Positions 48,290-57,338 of a stretch of DNA of 64,000 nucleotides are shown here, one piece after another. The notes beneath the pieces are model-generated. The model saw only the letters and a program-made list of their open reading frames with translations, made no database searches and had not been told where the DNA came from. The stretch is from Bifidobacterium ruminantium DSM 6489 (lineage in GTDB: Bacteria > Actinomycetota > Actinomycetes > Actinomycetales > Bifidobacteriaceae): the NCBI RefSeq assembly GCF_000770925.1, contig NZ_JDTK01000009.1:37667-101666 (forward strand), written 5' to 3'. Both the position numbers and the translations under genes were made by a program. The stretch's first letter is position 1, and every line of letters starts with the position of its first letter.

Positions 48290-50424
48290 TCGTCGGGATC
48301 CTTCTTACGGTTGAATTGACGCCACAGTCCCACGATGCCCAAAAGAACGGCGAAACCGATGATGATGAAGCCGCTTTTGTCGCTGATCTGCAGCGCGCTG
48401 GTGATGTGCGTGACCTGCGCGGCGCCGAACGCCGCGCCGTTTCTGTCGAACAGGTTGATGGTGGCGTTCGCCGTTCCGGAGGTGGCCACGCGGATGGTGA
48501 ACACCACCTGTGCCTCGCCGTGCGCGGGTACCTCCACGGTGTCGAAGCGCGACGTGACGATTTGCATGGAATCGGTAAGGGAGGAGACCTTCACCTTCAC
48601 CGGATAGGGGTGGCTGTTACTGATGGTCACCGGCATTTTTGCGGTTTCGCTGACCACGTTCACGCTTTCCGTCGGGGTGATCGCCACACCATTGATCAAC
48701 AGGGAAGCGATCTGCGTCGTTCCCTCCGTCATGGTGCTTCTGGAAGGGCTTTCGTTGCCCAGCGCATGCAGGGCCATGGCGGCGTGCGTCCGCGTGAGCT
48801 GCCTGCTCCATTGGGCTATGTCGGAACGGGTGCTTGACGGGGTTTTCTTGCTTGGCTTGGCGAGAATCGACGTGTTGAATCGTTTGATGTCGTTCGAAGC
48901 GTTCGCCAGCGTGCTCAACGTCTGTTGGAGCGCGTTGCGCTCCTCGTCGGACAGCCCGTCCGATTCGGGGATGATGGCTTCCGTCTCGTCGTCGTCCGAC
49001 GTGGTGTCCGCCTGCTTCAACGTGGCGAGATCGGTGAGGCTCAGCCATGGCGATTGCTCGATGTCGGTCATGAGCTTCTCCACGATGGCCGGATCGGAAT
49101 CCTCGTCGAGGCAGACCAGCAGATTGCGCTCCGCATACGGCTGTTCCATCTGGTAGAACGCGCTCTGCGCCACGAATCGCGCGAGTCTGCCGGCGGTGCT
49201 TCCTTCACCGTCGGCACCGGCCTCGTCGCTGGTGGCCTTGCCCTGCGCCAAATCGGACAGCACCTTCTGCGCGGACAGGACGGTGACATCGCCCGCATTG
49301 GTGGAGACCACCGTCTTGCCGGTCTGCACGGTCGCCTTGTCGTCCTCCTCAAAATCGTGGGTGGCGATGACGGTGTCGTATCCCTGCTGACGTGCCTTCG
49401 TCAGCGCCTTCATCGTCCAATTGCCGTTGCCCTGCCATGCATAGCGCGCGATGTCCGCCTGAGAATCACCCAAGGACGATCGATATATCCGCAGTGCGTT
49501 GTCGGCATTCCATTCCGTATCGTTGATGCCGGCCGCGGCATACGTGGATTCGTTGCCCAGCGCGGAATACGCGGTCATGTCGAACAGCACGGGCTGGGTG
49601 ACGCCGTCGACTTGGGTCGGCATCGACATCGCCTTCAGATAGGTGGGATCGCCCACCACCTGCAGCATGTCGTGTTTGGCGAAGACCTGTTCCAGCGATT
49701 TGAGCCGTGTGTCGTCGTCTTTGCCGGGGACGGCGATTTTCGACAGCTTCGCATCGGTTACTCCGCCTTCGTCGACCAGCTGTCCAAGCAGCTTGCCGTC
49801 GGTCGTCCATCCGTTGGCGGCGAGCGGCTGCGCGACGGTGATATGCATTGCCGGCGTGTTGGGAGAGTTGAGTCCGGCTCCGGTGCGCGTCACGAAGGTG
49901 TGCGACCGTGCAAGGGCGGTGCCGTCCGCCGAATATTCCAGCATTACCGGCTTGGGTCCCCAGGAATTAATGGCGGAGAGCGACTGCTGGTTCGCGTCGG
50001 CGTCGATATTCACTTTGACGCTGCCGCCCGGCTGCAGCGCGGGCACGTCGGTTTCCCCTACGATATTTGGGGTGGAGATGAGGCTGGTTCCTTCCGACCA
50101 TTCCTGGATGTCGTTGCGCGACACGAAGGTGTAGAAGGCGTTCATGGCCAGCGTCAGCGTTCCTGCGGGAAGCTTCTGGTCGGTGGTGTTGGTCACCGTG
50201 GCGCTCAGATGGTATCCGGACGTGTCCGTCAGCACGGCGGTGGAGGAGTCGATGGACACCATCCCGGCCGCAGCGCTCGTCGCGTCCACGGATTCTGTGG
50301 CCTGCGCCTCGGGCATGGGTGCGTATAACAACATCAACGCCATGGTCAACACCATGGCGAGGATGGACGATAACGCGCGAAGGCCATGCCGAGCATGCCA
50401 TTGTGCGGATTGATTCACTGTCAC
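48286..50424 (-). CDS. DUF6049 family secreted/membrane protein
   Basis: 712 residues from the GTG at 50424, which overlaps the Nudix stop (GTGA); AAGGA lies upstream but is distant. An N-terminal signal or anchor helix (LSSILAMVLTMALMLLYAP) is followed by a large extracytoplasmic part with beta-rich repeats and one C-terminal helix (SGFIIIGFAVLLGIVGLW) before a basic tail. This is the layout of the Rv3909-type proteins always found between mutT4 and murJ in Actinobacteria. A cell-wall role is inferred from the neighbour; none is shown. Confidence 0.88.
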   Translation of the reverse strand: MTVNQSAQWHARHGLRALSSILAMVLTMALMLLYAPMPEAQATESVDATSAAAGMVSIDSSTAVLTDTSGYHLSATVTNTTDQKLPAGTLTLAMNAFYTFVSRNDIQEWSEGTSLISTPNIVGETDVPALQPGGSVKVNIDADANQQSLSAINSWGPKPVMLEYSADGTALARSHTFVTRTGAGLNSPNTPAMHITVAQPLAANGWTTDGKLLGQLVDEGGVTDAKLSKIAVPGKDDDTRLKSLEQVFAKHDMLQVVGDPTYLKAMSMPTQVDGVTQPVLFDMTAYSALGNESTYAAAGINDTEWNADNALRIYRSSLGDSQADIARYAWQGNGNWTMKALTKARQQGYDTVIATHDFEEDDKATVQTGKTVVSTNAGDVTVLSAQKVLSDLAQGKATSDEAGADGEGSTAGRLARFVAQSAFYQMEQPYAERNLLVCLDEDSDPAIVEKLMTDIEQSPWLSLTDLATLKQADTTSDDDETEAIIPESDGLSDEERNALQQTLSTLANASNDIKRFNTSILAKPSKKTPSSTRSDIAQWSRQLTRTHAAMALHALGNESPSRSTMTEGTTQIASLLINGVAITPTESVNVVSETAKMPVTISNSHPYPVKVKVSSLTDSMQIVTSRFDTVEVPAHGEAQVVFTIRVATSGTANATINLFDRNGAAFGAAQVTHITSALQISDKSGFIIIGFAVLLGIVGLWRQFNRKKDPDE

Positions 50425-51083
50425 GCCTGTCTGTTGAGTTTCCTTGCGTACAACCATGCTATCTTTCGTTCGTTCGGGTAGCTCAGAACATCGTCCAAAT
50501 CGGCGAAATCCACCCAAATGGCATCCTCGGCCTCATGGTCGGGGTCTCCTTCGACGGTCAGTTCGCCGCCGATCTGCCGCAGTGCGAAGTGGTGCACGAG
50601 TTTGTGCACGCGCTGGCTGGTGCCGGTGAACCAATAGTCGATGGTGGCGATGGAATCGACCACCTCGCCCAGGATGCCGGTTTCCTCATGCACTTCGCGC
50701 ACTGCCGTCTGCTGCGGCGTCTCGCCTTTTTCGATGTGTCCCTTCGGCAGACACCATTCCAGATGTCCGCTTCGCGAATGACGTGCGATGATCGCCACGC
50801 GACCTTTGTCGTCGAACACCAGCCCGCCCGCCGAATATTCGCGTACCACCGGCAATTCCTGCGCGTCGAGCGATGCGAACGTGGTCGGTCCGTCCGCGCT
50901 GCGCCGCCGTGGCATCATCGCCGGCGTCGGCGCGCTCGGCGTGACGATCGTCCGCTGCTGCAACGACACCGACTGCGATGTGTACAGCAGTTTGTCCGGT
51001 TCCAACGGATTTTGGGCATGGTCGTCCGCAGCATCGGCAAGCATGCGTGCAAGATCTGCGGGCGTAATCATGATTCCAACCAT
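50421..51083 (-). CDS. Nudix hydrolase (MutT-like)
   Basis: 220 residues from the ATG at 51083 (51071 is an alternative). The Nudix box is complete: GHIEKGETPQQTAVREV then HEETGI. The domain covers about 85-210, with a disordered head before it. Such enzymes hydrolyse nucleoside diphosphates linked to other groups; the substrate is unknown. In mycobacteria the same position holds mutT4 (Rv3908). It is divergent from pcnB, with 72 bases between. The long open frame beyond it is antisense to pcnB. Confidence 0.92.
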   Translation of the reverse strand: MVGIMITPADLARMLADAADDHAQNPLEPDKLLYTSQSVSLQQRTIVTPSAPTPAMMPRRRSADGPTTFASLDAQELPVVREYSAGGLVFDDKGRVAIIARHSRSGHLEWCLPKGHIEKGETPQQTAVREVHEETGILGEVVDSIATIDYWFTGTSQRVHKLVHHFALRQIGGELTVEGDPDHEAEDAIWVDFADLDDVLSYPNERKIAWLYARKLNRQA

Positions 51084-51155
51084 ACTCAATTCTGTGTGCA
51101 GGTGGAGTAACGGTATGCTGGTAAACGGAAACTTGTGGCGCTTGAAAGGGTTGGC

Positions 51156-52592
51156 GTGAACTTCGAAGTGTGGCCTGAGGCCATTGAATTGGGACGTATG
51201 TTTGCCGCGGAAGGCTACGAATTGGCGTTGGTCGGAGGCCCTGTGCGCGACCTGCTTCTTCATCGCAAATCGCATGATCTGGATTTCTGCACTTCGGCGC
51301 GTCCCGAGCAGTTTGAGCATATTCTGCGCCGTTTCGGACATGATGGCTTCTGGGATATGGGACGCAAATTCGGCACGCTTGGCGCGATGCGCAGGCGTGA
51401 GGACGGCACCGAGGTGAAGGTGGAGGTGACCACCTACCGTTCCGACACGTACGATCCCGATTCGCGCAAGCCGGAGGTCAATTACGGCGACACGCTGGAA
51501 GGCGATCTGTCCCGCCGCGATTTCACCGTGAACGCGATGGCGTTGCGCGTGCCGCAGCTTGAATTCGTCGATCCTTTCGGCGGTGCGAACGATTTGGCCA
51601 AGGGCGTGTTGCGCACGCCCGTCGATCCGAGGCAGTCGTTCGACGACGATCCGCTGCGCATGATGCGCGCCGTGCGTTTTGTGGCGCAGCTTGGCTTCCG
51701 TATCGCGCCGGAGACCGCGGAAGCGCTGTCCGACATGGTCGACCGCATCGAAATCGTCTCCGCCGAGCGGATACGCGACGAACTGGTCAAAATGCTGCTG
51801 TCCGATCGTCCGCGCGCCGGCATCGAGGCGCTGGTCGATTCCGGTCTCGCCGACATCGTCTTTCCGGAGATCCCCGCGTTGCAGCTGGAGATCGACGAGC
51901 ATCACCGCCATAAGGACGTGTTCGAGCACACCATGATTGTCATCGAACGTGCGGTCGCCCTTGAAACCGGCCCCGACGGCCCGGTGCCCGGTCCAGACCT
52001 GACGTTGCGTCTGGCCGCCCTCATGCACGACATCGGCAAGCCGAAGACCCGTCGTTTTGAAGCGGGCGGCAAGGTGAGCTTCCATCGTCATGACGCCGTC
52101 GGCGCGAAAATGACCCGCAAGCGTCTGAAGGCCCTGCATTTCGATCATCACATGGTCGAGGATGTCAGTGAGCTGGTCAACCTGCATCTGCGCTTCCACG
52201 GCTACGTGGAGGAGCCGTGGACGGATTCCGCGGTGCGTCGCTACGTCAAGGACGCGGGCCCGCTCTACGAGCGTCTGAACCGCCTTACGCGCGCCGACAC
52301 GACCACGCAGAACAAGCGCAAGGCCATGGTGTTCGCCGCCGCCATGGACGAGATGGAGCAGCGTGTGCGCGACCTCAAGAAGAAGGAGGATTTCGACGCG
52401 ATCCGTCCGGACCTCAACGGCGACGAGATCATGCGGCTGCTGGGCATCGAGCCCGGTCCGATGGTCGGCAAGGCGTACAGGCACATGCTGGAATACCGTC
52501 TGGATAACGGTCCGGTCGAGCATGATGTGGCCGTGGCCGAGCTTGAGCGCTGGTACCAGGAGCAGAGCGGACAGGCGGAACAGGCTAAATAA
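51156..52592 (+). CDS. pcnB: CCA tRNA nucleotidyltransferase
   Basis: 478 residues from the GTG at 51156 (AAAGGG five bases upstream; GTG 51135 lacks a site). The class II nucleotidyltransferase head is ALVGGPVRDLLL and HDLDFCTSA, followed by RRDFTVNAMAL and the RRMM-type DDPLRMMRAVRF. An HD domain follows (HTMIVIERAV, LAALMHDIGKPK). It adds or repairs the CCA end, needed because the tRNA genes here lack encoded CCA. A strong terminator follows. Confidence 0.94.
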   Translation: MNFEVWPEAIELGRMFAAEGYELALVGGPVRDLLLHRKSHDLDFCTSARPEQFEHILRRFGHDGFWDMGRKFGTLGAMRRREDGTEVKVEVTTYRSDTYDPDSRKPEVNYGDTLEGDLSRRDFTVNAMALRVPQLEFVDPFGGANDLAKGVLRTPVDPRQSFDDDPLRMMRAVRFVAQLGFRIAPETAEALSDMVDRIEIVSAERIRDELVKMLLSDRPRAGIEALVDSGLADIVFPEIPALQLEIDEHHRHKDVFEHTMIVIERAVALETGPDGPVPGPDLTLRLAALMHDIGKPKTRRFEAGGKVSFHRHDAVGAKMTRKRLKALHFDHHMVEDVSELVNLHLRFHGYVEEPWTDSAVRRYVKDAGPLYERLNRLTRADTTTQNKRKAMVFAAAMDEMEQRVRDLKKKEDFDAIRPDLNGDEIMRLLGIEPGPMVGKAYRHMLEYRLDNGPVEHDVAVAELERWYQEQSGQAEQAK

Positions 52593-52643
52593 GGTCGTAC
52601 AAAAACGGTGCGATTCGTCGCGCATAATATGAAGCGCGATATG

Positions 52644-52684
52644 AAGAACCCGCGTCCCCATGAAGGGGAACGCGGGTTCTTTTT
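52644..52684 (+). terminator. pcnB terminator
   Basis: 12-bp outer stem AAGAACCCGCGT / ACGCGGGTTCTT with an inner CCCC/GGGG stem and a T-run, 51 bases after pcnB. Confidence 0.9.
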
Positions 52685-52733
52685 GTCGGCTTTTCTAATG
52701 CTCAGCCATTCAGCCGTTCGGCTGATCAATCGA

Positions 52734-53363
52734 TCAGCTCTGCGGATTCACCGCATCGTGCTCGGAGGCCTTGGACAGATTGGTCATCTTGTCCGCCGCG
52801 ACGCAACCCTTGATGCTGGTGATCGGCTTGCCTGCCGCCGGAACGCTCTTGACATCCGCCAGGTTGTCGAAGGTGGCGCCGACGACGACGTCGACCAGCT
52901 GGTCCTGACGATCGTCCATCACCAGCATCGCGTCGGTGAAATTGCTTGCCACAGTGTACGCCTGGTTTATGCCGTTCTTGCCGAAGACGATCATCGTGCG
53001 GTCGATCTTCTTGGTGTAGTTGCCGGGCGTCTGGGCGTTGAATTCACGATTTTGCAGCGCGTCGCTCACCGCCTTGGCGAATCCGGAGAACTTCGTGCCG
53101 TTGAGCACGCGCAACGTGATGTTGCGGTTCTCGACGTACTTGGCCTTGCCGTCGGTGTCCTTGATGGCGCACGGAGCCTGATGTCCGTAATTGGGCTGCA
53201 CGGCGGTCGATTTGACGTTGCCCAGACCGCCGACATGGAAGAAGAACAGCAGGGAGATCACCAAGGCGATCACCAGAATGGCTCCGGCGATGCCGAACAC
53301 CGTCTTCTGACGGCGGCGAATGTATTCCTTGCGCGCTGTGCGCTCATCAGTAGCCTGGGTCAT
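52734..53363 (-). CDS. LytR C-terminal domain membrane protein
   Basis: 209 residues from the ATG at 53363 (AAAAGGAA upstream). A short basic cytoplasmic head (about 1-22) is followed by one transmembrane helix (VFGIAGAILVIALVISLLFFF) and a LytR_C domain outside (RNITLRVLNGTKFSGFAKAVSDAL then DQLVDVVVGATF). LytR_C domains occur in wall-polymer attachment proteins; this one lacks the catalytic LCP domain. It lies 44 bases after ispE. Confidence 0.9.
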   Translation of the reverse strand: MTQATDERTARKEYIRRRQKTVFGIAGAILVIALVISLLFFFHVGGLGNVKSTAVQPNYGHQAPCAIKDTDGKAKYVENRNITLRVLNGTKFSGFAKAVSDALQNREFNAQTPGNYTKKIDRTMIVFGKNGINQAYTVASNFTDAMLVMDDRQDQLVDVVVGATFDNLADVKSVPAAGKPITSIKGCVAADKMTNLSKASEHDAVNPQS

Positions 53364-53407
53364 ACGAGAGTTCCTTTTGAAAAAACCAATTGCCAACAAC
53401 CATACTG

Positions 53408-54307
53408 TTACGCGGTGATATGCACGATTGGACGAGCCGGCGCGCTGGTCGCGATGATGCGGTCGACGCAACAGCTGTCTTGCCATGCGGCCTGCACGGC
53501 GGCGGCGATATCGTCCGTTGGCACGAAAGCGATGACGGACGGGCCGGAACCGGATACGAACGCCTGCCGGGCTCCGGCGTGCAGTGCCTCCTCGATGGCC
53601 TGTCCGCTACGCGGATGAAGGGCAATGGCGGCCTTCTGCAGATGATTGTCGTCTGCCTTGCCGGCGCCGATCTGATCGAAAGTGGCATACACTTCCGGCG
53701 TGCGCAGTTCCGCACGGTACGCGCCGACCAGCAATCGTCCGGCGAAGCCGCGTTCCTTAAGCCCGCGTACGATGTCCCCATCGTCGTCAAGCTGTTCGAT
53801 GCGCTCGCCGAAGCCGGTGCCGCGCGCATAGCCGCCCGTCAGGCAGAACGGCATATCCGCGCCCAGCGTGGACGCGACTTTCCGCAGACGTTCTATGGGC
53901 CAATCGAGATTCCACAGGGCGTTCAGTGCCAGAATCGTCGCCGCCGCGTCGGCCGAGCCGCCCGCCATGCCCGCACTGACGGGAATGCGTTTGTTGATGT
54001 TCAACGCCACGTCCGGTTCGTGCCCGCTGGCCTCGGCCATGGCGAACAGCGCCAACACGGCGTGGTTGCGGCGCATGTCGCTGACGGAGGAGGCCAGATC
54101 GCCCAGATACGCGCCTTCGAGATTGAGCGAGAAGCCGGTGCCGGGCGCCTTGCGCGTGGCGGTGACGGTGTCGTACACGCCGACCGCGCAGTAGATGGTG
54201 TCGAGCTCGTGGCGGCCGCCCCACTCGGCGTGGGAGGGGCCCACGTGCAGGGTCAGATTCGTTTTCGCCGGGCAATCCACGCTGACGGAATCGATGACGA
54301 CGCTCAT
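53408..54307 (-). CDS. ispE: 4-diphosphocytidyl-2-C-methyl-D-erythritol kinase
   Basis: 299 residues of the GHMP kinase superfamily. The ATP loop is PVSAGMAGGSADAAATIL, with the substrate-side start PAKTNLTLHVG and the DMPFCLTGGYARGTG block. It phosphorylates CDP-ME in the non-mevalonate isoprenoid route. It overlaps rsmA by four bases. The order rpf-like, rsmA, ispE is that of mycobacterial rpfB-ksgA-ispE. Confidence 0.93.
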   Translation of the reverse strand: MSVVIDSVSVDCPAKTNLTLHVGPSHAEWGGRHELDTIYCAVGVYDTVTATRKAPGTGFSLNLEGAYLGDLASSVSDMRRNHAVLALFAMAEASGHEPDVALNINKRIPVSAGMAGGSADAAATILALNALWNLDWPIERLRKVASTLGADMPFCLTGGYARGTGFGERIEQLDDDGDIVRGLKERGFAGRLLVGAYRAELRTPEVYATFDQIGAGKADDNHLQKAAIALHPRSGQAIEEALHAGARQAFVSGSGPSVIAFVPTDDIAAAVQAAWQDSCCVDRIIATSAPARPIVHITA

Positions 54308-55212
54308 GCGGACACCTCGTCCAGCGCGCGGGCCAATGCTACGAATTCGTCGATGGTGAGCGTCTCGCCACGACGGGTCGGATCGATGCCGGAACGTTCG
54401 AACGCTTCGGCCGGCACGATCTTCTTCAAAGCGGCGTGCAGGGTTTTGCGGCGCTGTCCGAAGGCCGCATCGATGAGACGGAACACGGTTTCACGATTCA
54501 CGACGGAACCGTCGGCATTGTCCGCGTCGGGGGTGTGTCCGCCCGGATGCCGCTTGAACAGCACCAGCGCGGAATCCACGTTCGGCGCCGGCCAGAACAC
54601 GTTGCGGCCGATGACGCCTACGCGTTCCGCGGTGCCGTACCAGGCAAGCTTCACACTCGGCGTGCCGTAGATCTTCGAACCGGGCTTCTCGCTCAGACGG
54701 TCCGCCACTTCCTTCTGCACCATCACCAGGAAGGTGCCCAGATTGTCGAAACGTTCCAGCAGGGTGAGCAGGATCGGTGTCGCCACGTTGTACGGCAGGT
54801 TGGCCACCAACGTGAAGGATTCGTCGTCGTTGAAGTCGGGAAGGTTCTCCGGGTTGATCGTCAGTGCGTCTCGATTGACCACGCGGAAACGGTCCACGGC
54901 ATCCGGCATGAATTCGGAGATGGTTTTCGGCAGACGCTCGGCCACCGGCGGATCGATCTCCACCGCGGTCATGGTGGCACCAGTCTCCAGAATCGCCAAT
55001 GTCAGCGAACCCAATCCGGGGCCGACCTCCAGTACGTGGTCGTCGGCGGTCACGCCCGCTTCACGTACGATACGGCGTACGGTTCCCGGATCGATCACGA
55101 AATTCTGCCCGAATTTCTTGGTTGGGCTGATGCCCGCCTCGGCCGCGATGCGCCGGATGTCGGCCGCCCCCAACAAATGGCCTTGCGTATGATCGTTCAC
55201 GTTTTCTGTCAT
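54304..55212 (-). CDS. rsmA: 16S rRNA (adenine1518/1519-N6)-dimethyltransferase RsmA (KsgA)
   Basis: 302 residues. N-terminal KKFGQNFVIDPGTVRRIV and the SAM loop EVGPGLGSLTLAIL are followed by the catalytic VANLPYNVATPIL. The C-terminal domain has WPAPNVDSALVLF and AAFGQRRKTLHAAL. It dimethylates two adenines near the 3' end of 16S rRNA. It lies 54 bases after the Rpf-like gene and is coupled to ispE. Confidence 0.96.
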   Translation of the reverse strand: MTENVNDHTQGHLLGAADIRRIAAEAGISPTKKFGQNFVIDPGTVRRIVREAGVTADDHVLEVGPGLGSLTLAILETGATMTAVEIDPPVAERLPKTISEFMPDAVDRFRVVNRDALTINPENLPDFNDDESFTLVANLPYNVATPILLTLLERFDNLGTFLVMVQKEVADRLSEKPGSKIYGTPSVKLAWYGTAERVGVIGRNVFWPAPNVDSALVLFKRHPGGHTPDADNADGSVVNRETVFRLIDAAFGQRRKTLHAALKKIVPAEAFERSGIDPTRRGETLTIDEFVALARALDEVSA

Positions 55213-55266
55213 TCCCTCATTATCCGTTCATGCCGGTACGAAATCGCCCGCAATGGCAGGTGGGGA

Positions 55267-56850
55267 TCAGTACCATCCGGTTTCCTCGGAGTGCTTCCAC
55301 GCGTTGGAGGGCGTGCCGTAGCGTTGGGCGATGTAGCTCAATCCCCAATCGATCTGCACGGCTCCGTCGTCTTTCCATCTCGCGCCGAAGGCGGCCATTT
55401 TGTTGCCCGGCAGCGATTGCGGGATGCCGTATGCGCCGCTATACGCGTTCTCCGCGTACCACTGCCATCCGGATTCGCGATTCCAGAGCTTGACCAGGTC
55501 CGTCCAATTCTGTCCGGTCCATCCACGTTGCGCGGCCGCGCCGGCCGCGTAGGCTTGCGCCTGCGCCGCGGAAGGATGATACAGGCGGCAGCCGGCAGAA
55601 GGGTCGCTTGGCTGCGGCGTAGGCGTCGGGGTAGGCGTGGGTGTCGGGGCTGGGGTAGGCGTCGAATTTCCGGAGCCGGACGTGTTGGAACCGTTGCCGT
55701 TGCCGGCGTCCGTCTTTCCGGAATCGTTCTTGTCGGTATTTGTCTGGCTGTTGCCGGAACCGTTGCCGTTGTTCTTATCGGTGTCCGTCTTGCCGGTGTC
55801 GTTCTTGTTGCCGGAATCGCTTTTGTCGCTCGAGCCGTTGTTCTTGTTGCTGCTGTCCGTTTTTCCGGAATCGCCCTTGGCGTTCGAATCGTTTTTCGTG
55901 TCCGAATCGGAGGAATCATCCGTCTTGCCGGAACCGTTCGCATTGTTCGAATTATCCGAATCGTCCGAATCGGAGGAATCGTCTGAGGACGAGGATTTCG
56001 CAGGACCCACCGCGATGACCTTGTCTATGGCGATTTTCGTGGTCTTCTCGTCGGACAGCGTCTCGCTTTCCTTCACGCCGTCCACGTACGTGACGGCGTA
56101 CGTCTGCTGGATCTCGCCGTTCTCGCCTTCCTGCCGCACGGTGACCTCGCCCGGCTGCAGGCTCGGGTCGACGATGGTCTGCGTGCCGAACGGCACCTCC
56201 TTCGTGCGCGTCTCCTCGCCGTGCGTCACCCTGCGGACGCGCAGAATGGTCTTCCCGCCGTCCTTTTCGACGTTGACGCGATCCTCCTTGCTCAGCGTGA
56301 TGCCTTTGGAATCGAGGATGGAGGCCGCGGGAAGCTTGCCGTTCGGAGCCACCGAGCTTTTGCCGTCCGCGATGACGGTGACGGGTCCCTTCTGGTTGAT
56401 GACCAAGCCGCCGGTGAGCTTGTTGTAGACGTTGTTGATATTGACGGTGATTTTCGCCGCTTCGGTCTCGTTCTGGTTGAAGAAGTCCAGCAGCTGTTCG
56501 GCGCTGGTCGCCACAGTCCAGAACGGCACTTCCTGGCCGTTGATGGTGATGGTGGTCTGGTACGCGCTTTGCACGGTCACCACATCATGGTTCTTCAGCA
56601 TGCTTGTCGGGCTGGTCGATTCCACTAGGTCGTGCGTTTTGATCTTCACGCCCTGTTCCTGCAGCAGCCGGTCCACGCTCATCGCATATGTGGTCACGGT
56701 CTTCGTTTCGCCATTGACGGTCAATGCGACGGATTTGCGCACGCCGATGCCGAACGCCAGCGCCGATGTAAGGGTGAGCGCCGCCACGCATGTCATGACG
56801 CGGACGCGGCGGAGCGTCACGAATCTCTTGGGTGTCCATCTTCTCGCCAT
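55267..56850 (-). CDS. Rpf/RpfB-like secreted protein with DUF348, G5 and lytic domain
   Basis: 527 residues from the ATG at 56850 (AGAGG upstream). Signal or anchor helix (MTCVAALTLTSALAFGIGV), then about three DUF348 repeats (for example KSVALTVNGETKTVTTYAM), a G5 domain (TKEVPFGTQTIVDPSLQPGEV), a long Ser/Asp/Asn/Lys-Gly repeat tract, a Pro-Thr tract, and a C-terminal lysozyme-like domain (about 440-527: LVKLWNRESGWQWYAENAYSGAYGIPQSLPG). The Glu of NRESGW is the likely catalytic acid. It should cut peptidoglycan. The operon order is as in rpfB-ksgA-ispE; the terminal domain resembles aggregation-promoting-factor types more than classic Rpf. Confidence 0.88.
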   Translation of the reverse strand: MARRWTPKRFVTLRRVRVMTCVAALTLTSALAFGIGVRKSVALTVNGETKTVTTYAMSVDRLLQEQGVKIKTHDLVESTSPTSMLKNHDVVTVQSAYQTTITINGQEVPFWTVATSAEQLLDFFNQNETEAAKITVNINNVYNKLTGGLVINQKGPVTVIADGKSSVAPNGKLPAASILDSKGITLSKEDRVNVEKDGGKTILRVRRVTHGEETRTKEVPFGTQTIVDPSLQPGEVTVRQEGENGEIQQTYAVTYVDGVKESETLSDEKTTKIAIDKVIAVGPAKSSSSDDSSDSDDSDNSNNANGSGKTDDSSDSDTKNDSNAKGDSGKTDSSNKNNGSSDKSDSGNKNDTGKTDTDKNNGNGSGNSQTNTDKNDSGKTDAGNGNGSNTSGSGNSTPTPAPTPTPTPTPTPQPSDPSAGCRLYHPSAAQAQAYAAGAAAQRGWTGQNWTDLVKLWNRESGWQWYAENAYSGAYGIPQSLPGNKMAAFGARWKDDGAVQIDWGLSYIAQRYGTPSNAWKHSEETGWY

Positions 56851-56995
56851 GCGGCCTCTTTCCAGCATTGTTGACAACATTGTCATTGTAGCGATTCAGT
56901 CGGATTGGCCGCCGTTGTTTTCCTTGGATTTCCTCCGTACCACCGCATTTACGTTCGATCGGGAATGGGATTTGCCGGGAAAGGAAGAAGAATAG

Positions 56996-57104
56996 AAAAA
57001 GGGGGCAGGAGAGAAGGGGATGTCCTGCCCCCAAGCGGACGAGACAGGTTGGGGAACGCCTCGTCCGCTTTGCCAGAAGTCTCAAGTTGGGGGAAGACTT
57101 CTGG
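56996..57104 (-). ncRNA. Candidate small RNA with three C-rich hairpin loops (6C-like)
   Basis: On the minus strand after tRNA-Thr, three strong hairpins follow one another. Stem CCAGAAGTCT (57073-57104) has loop TCCCCCAACTTG. Stem AAGCGGACGAG (57033-57070) has a loop containing TTCCCCAACC. Stem GGGGGCAGGA (57001-57032) has loop CATCCCCTTCTC and then TTTTT, so it also acts as terminator. C-rich loops in tandem hairpins are the hallmark of the actinobacterial 6C RNA; membership is inference. It may be processed from the tRNA-Thr transcript or have its own promoter. The region 56887-57149 has no gene. Confidence 0.5.
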
Positions 57105-57149
57105 AGCACTTACCCGTGGTAAGAGGTCCAAGCCCGCTACGCGGGTTCG

Positions 57150-57223
57150 AGCCTCCTGTCGGGATCGAACCGACGACCTGCCGCTTACAAGGCGGCCGCT
57201 CTGGCCATCTGAGCTAAGGAGGC
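57150..57223 (-). tRNA. tRNA-Thr (TGT)
   Basis: 74 bases. Acceptor stem GCCTCCT/AGGAGGC, D-arm TAGCTCAGATGGCCAGAGC, anticodon loop CTTGTAA with TGT, T-arm TCGGTTCGATCCCGA, discriminator T, no encoded CCA. A CCCGC/GCGGG hairpin follows the 3' end at once (57133-57145). Confidence 0.95.
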
Positions 57224-57263
57224 ATGTTCCGTGGTCGTGTGGAAATACTACGGAACGTTGAAT

Positions 57264-57292
57264 AGCATAACCAGCGCGTCCACGGTAGTCAA
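57264..57292 (-). promoter_or_regulatory. Promoter of tRNA-Thr
   Basis: TTGACT and TATGCT with a 17-base spacer on the minus strand, ending 40 bases before the mature tRNA. Confidence 0.8.
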
Positions 57293-57338
57293 CTTGCGAT
57301 TGTCCTATGAGATACGCCGGTAGCTATAGGGGGGCATA

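Noticed and set aside
51084..52661. Extension of the Nudix frame over 500 codons
   Set aside because: It is antisense to pcnB and has no domain; the Nudix protein begins near 51083.
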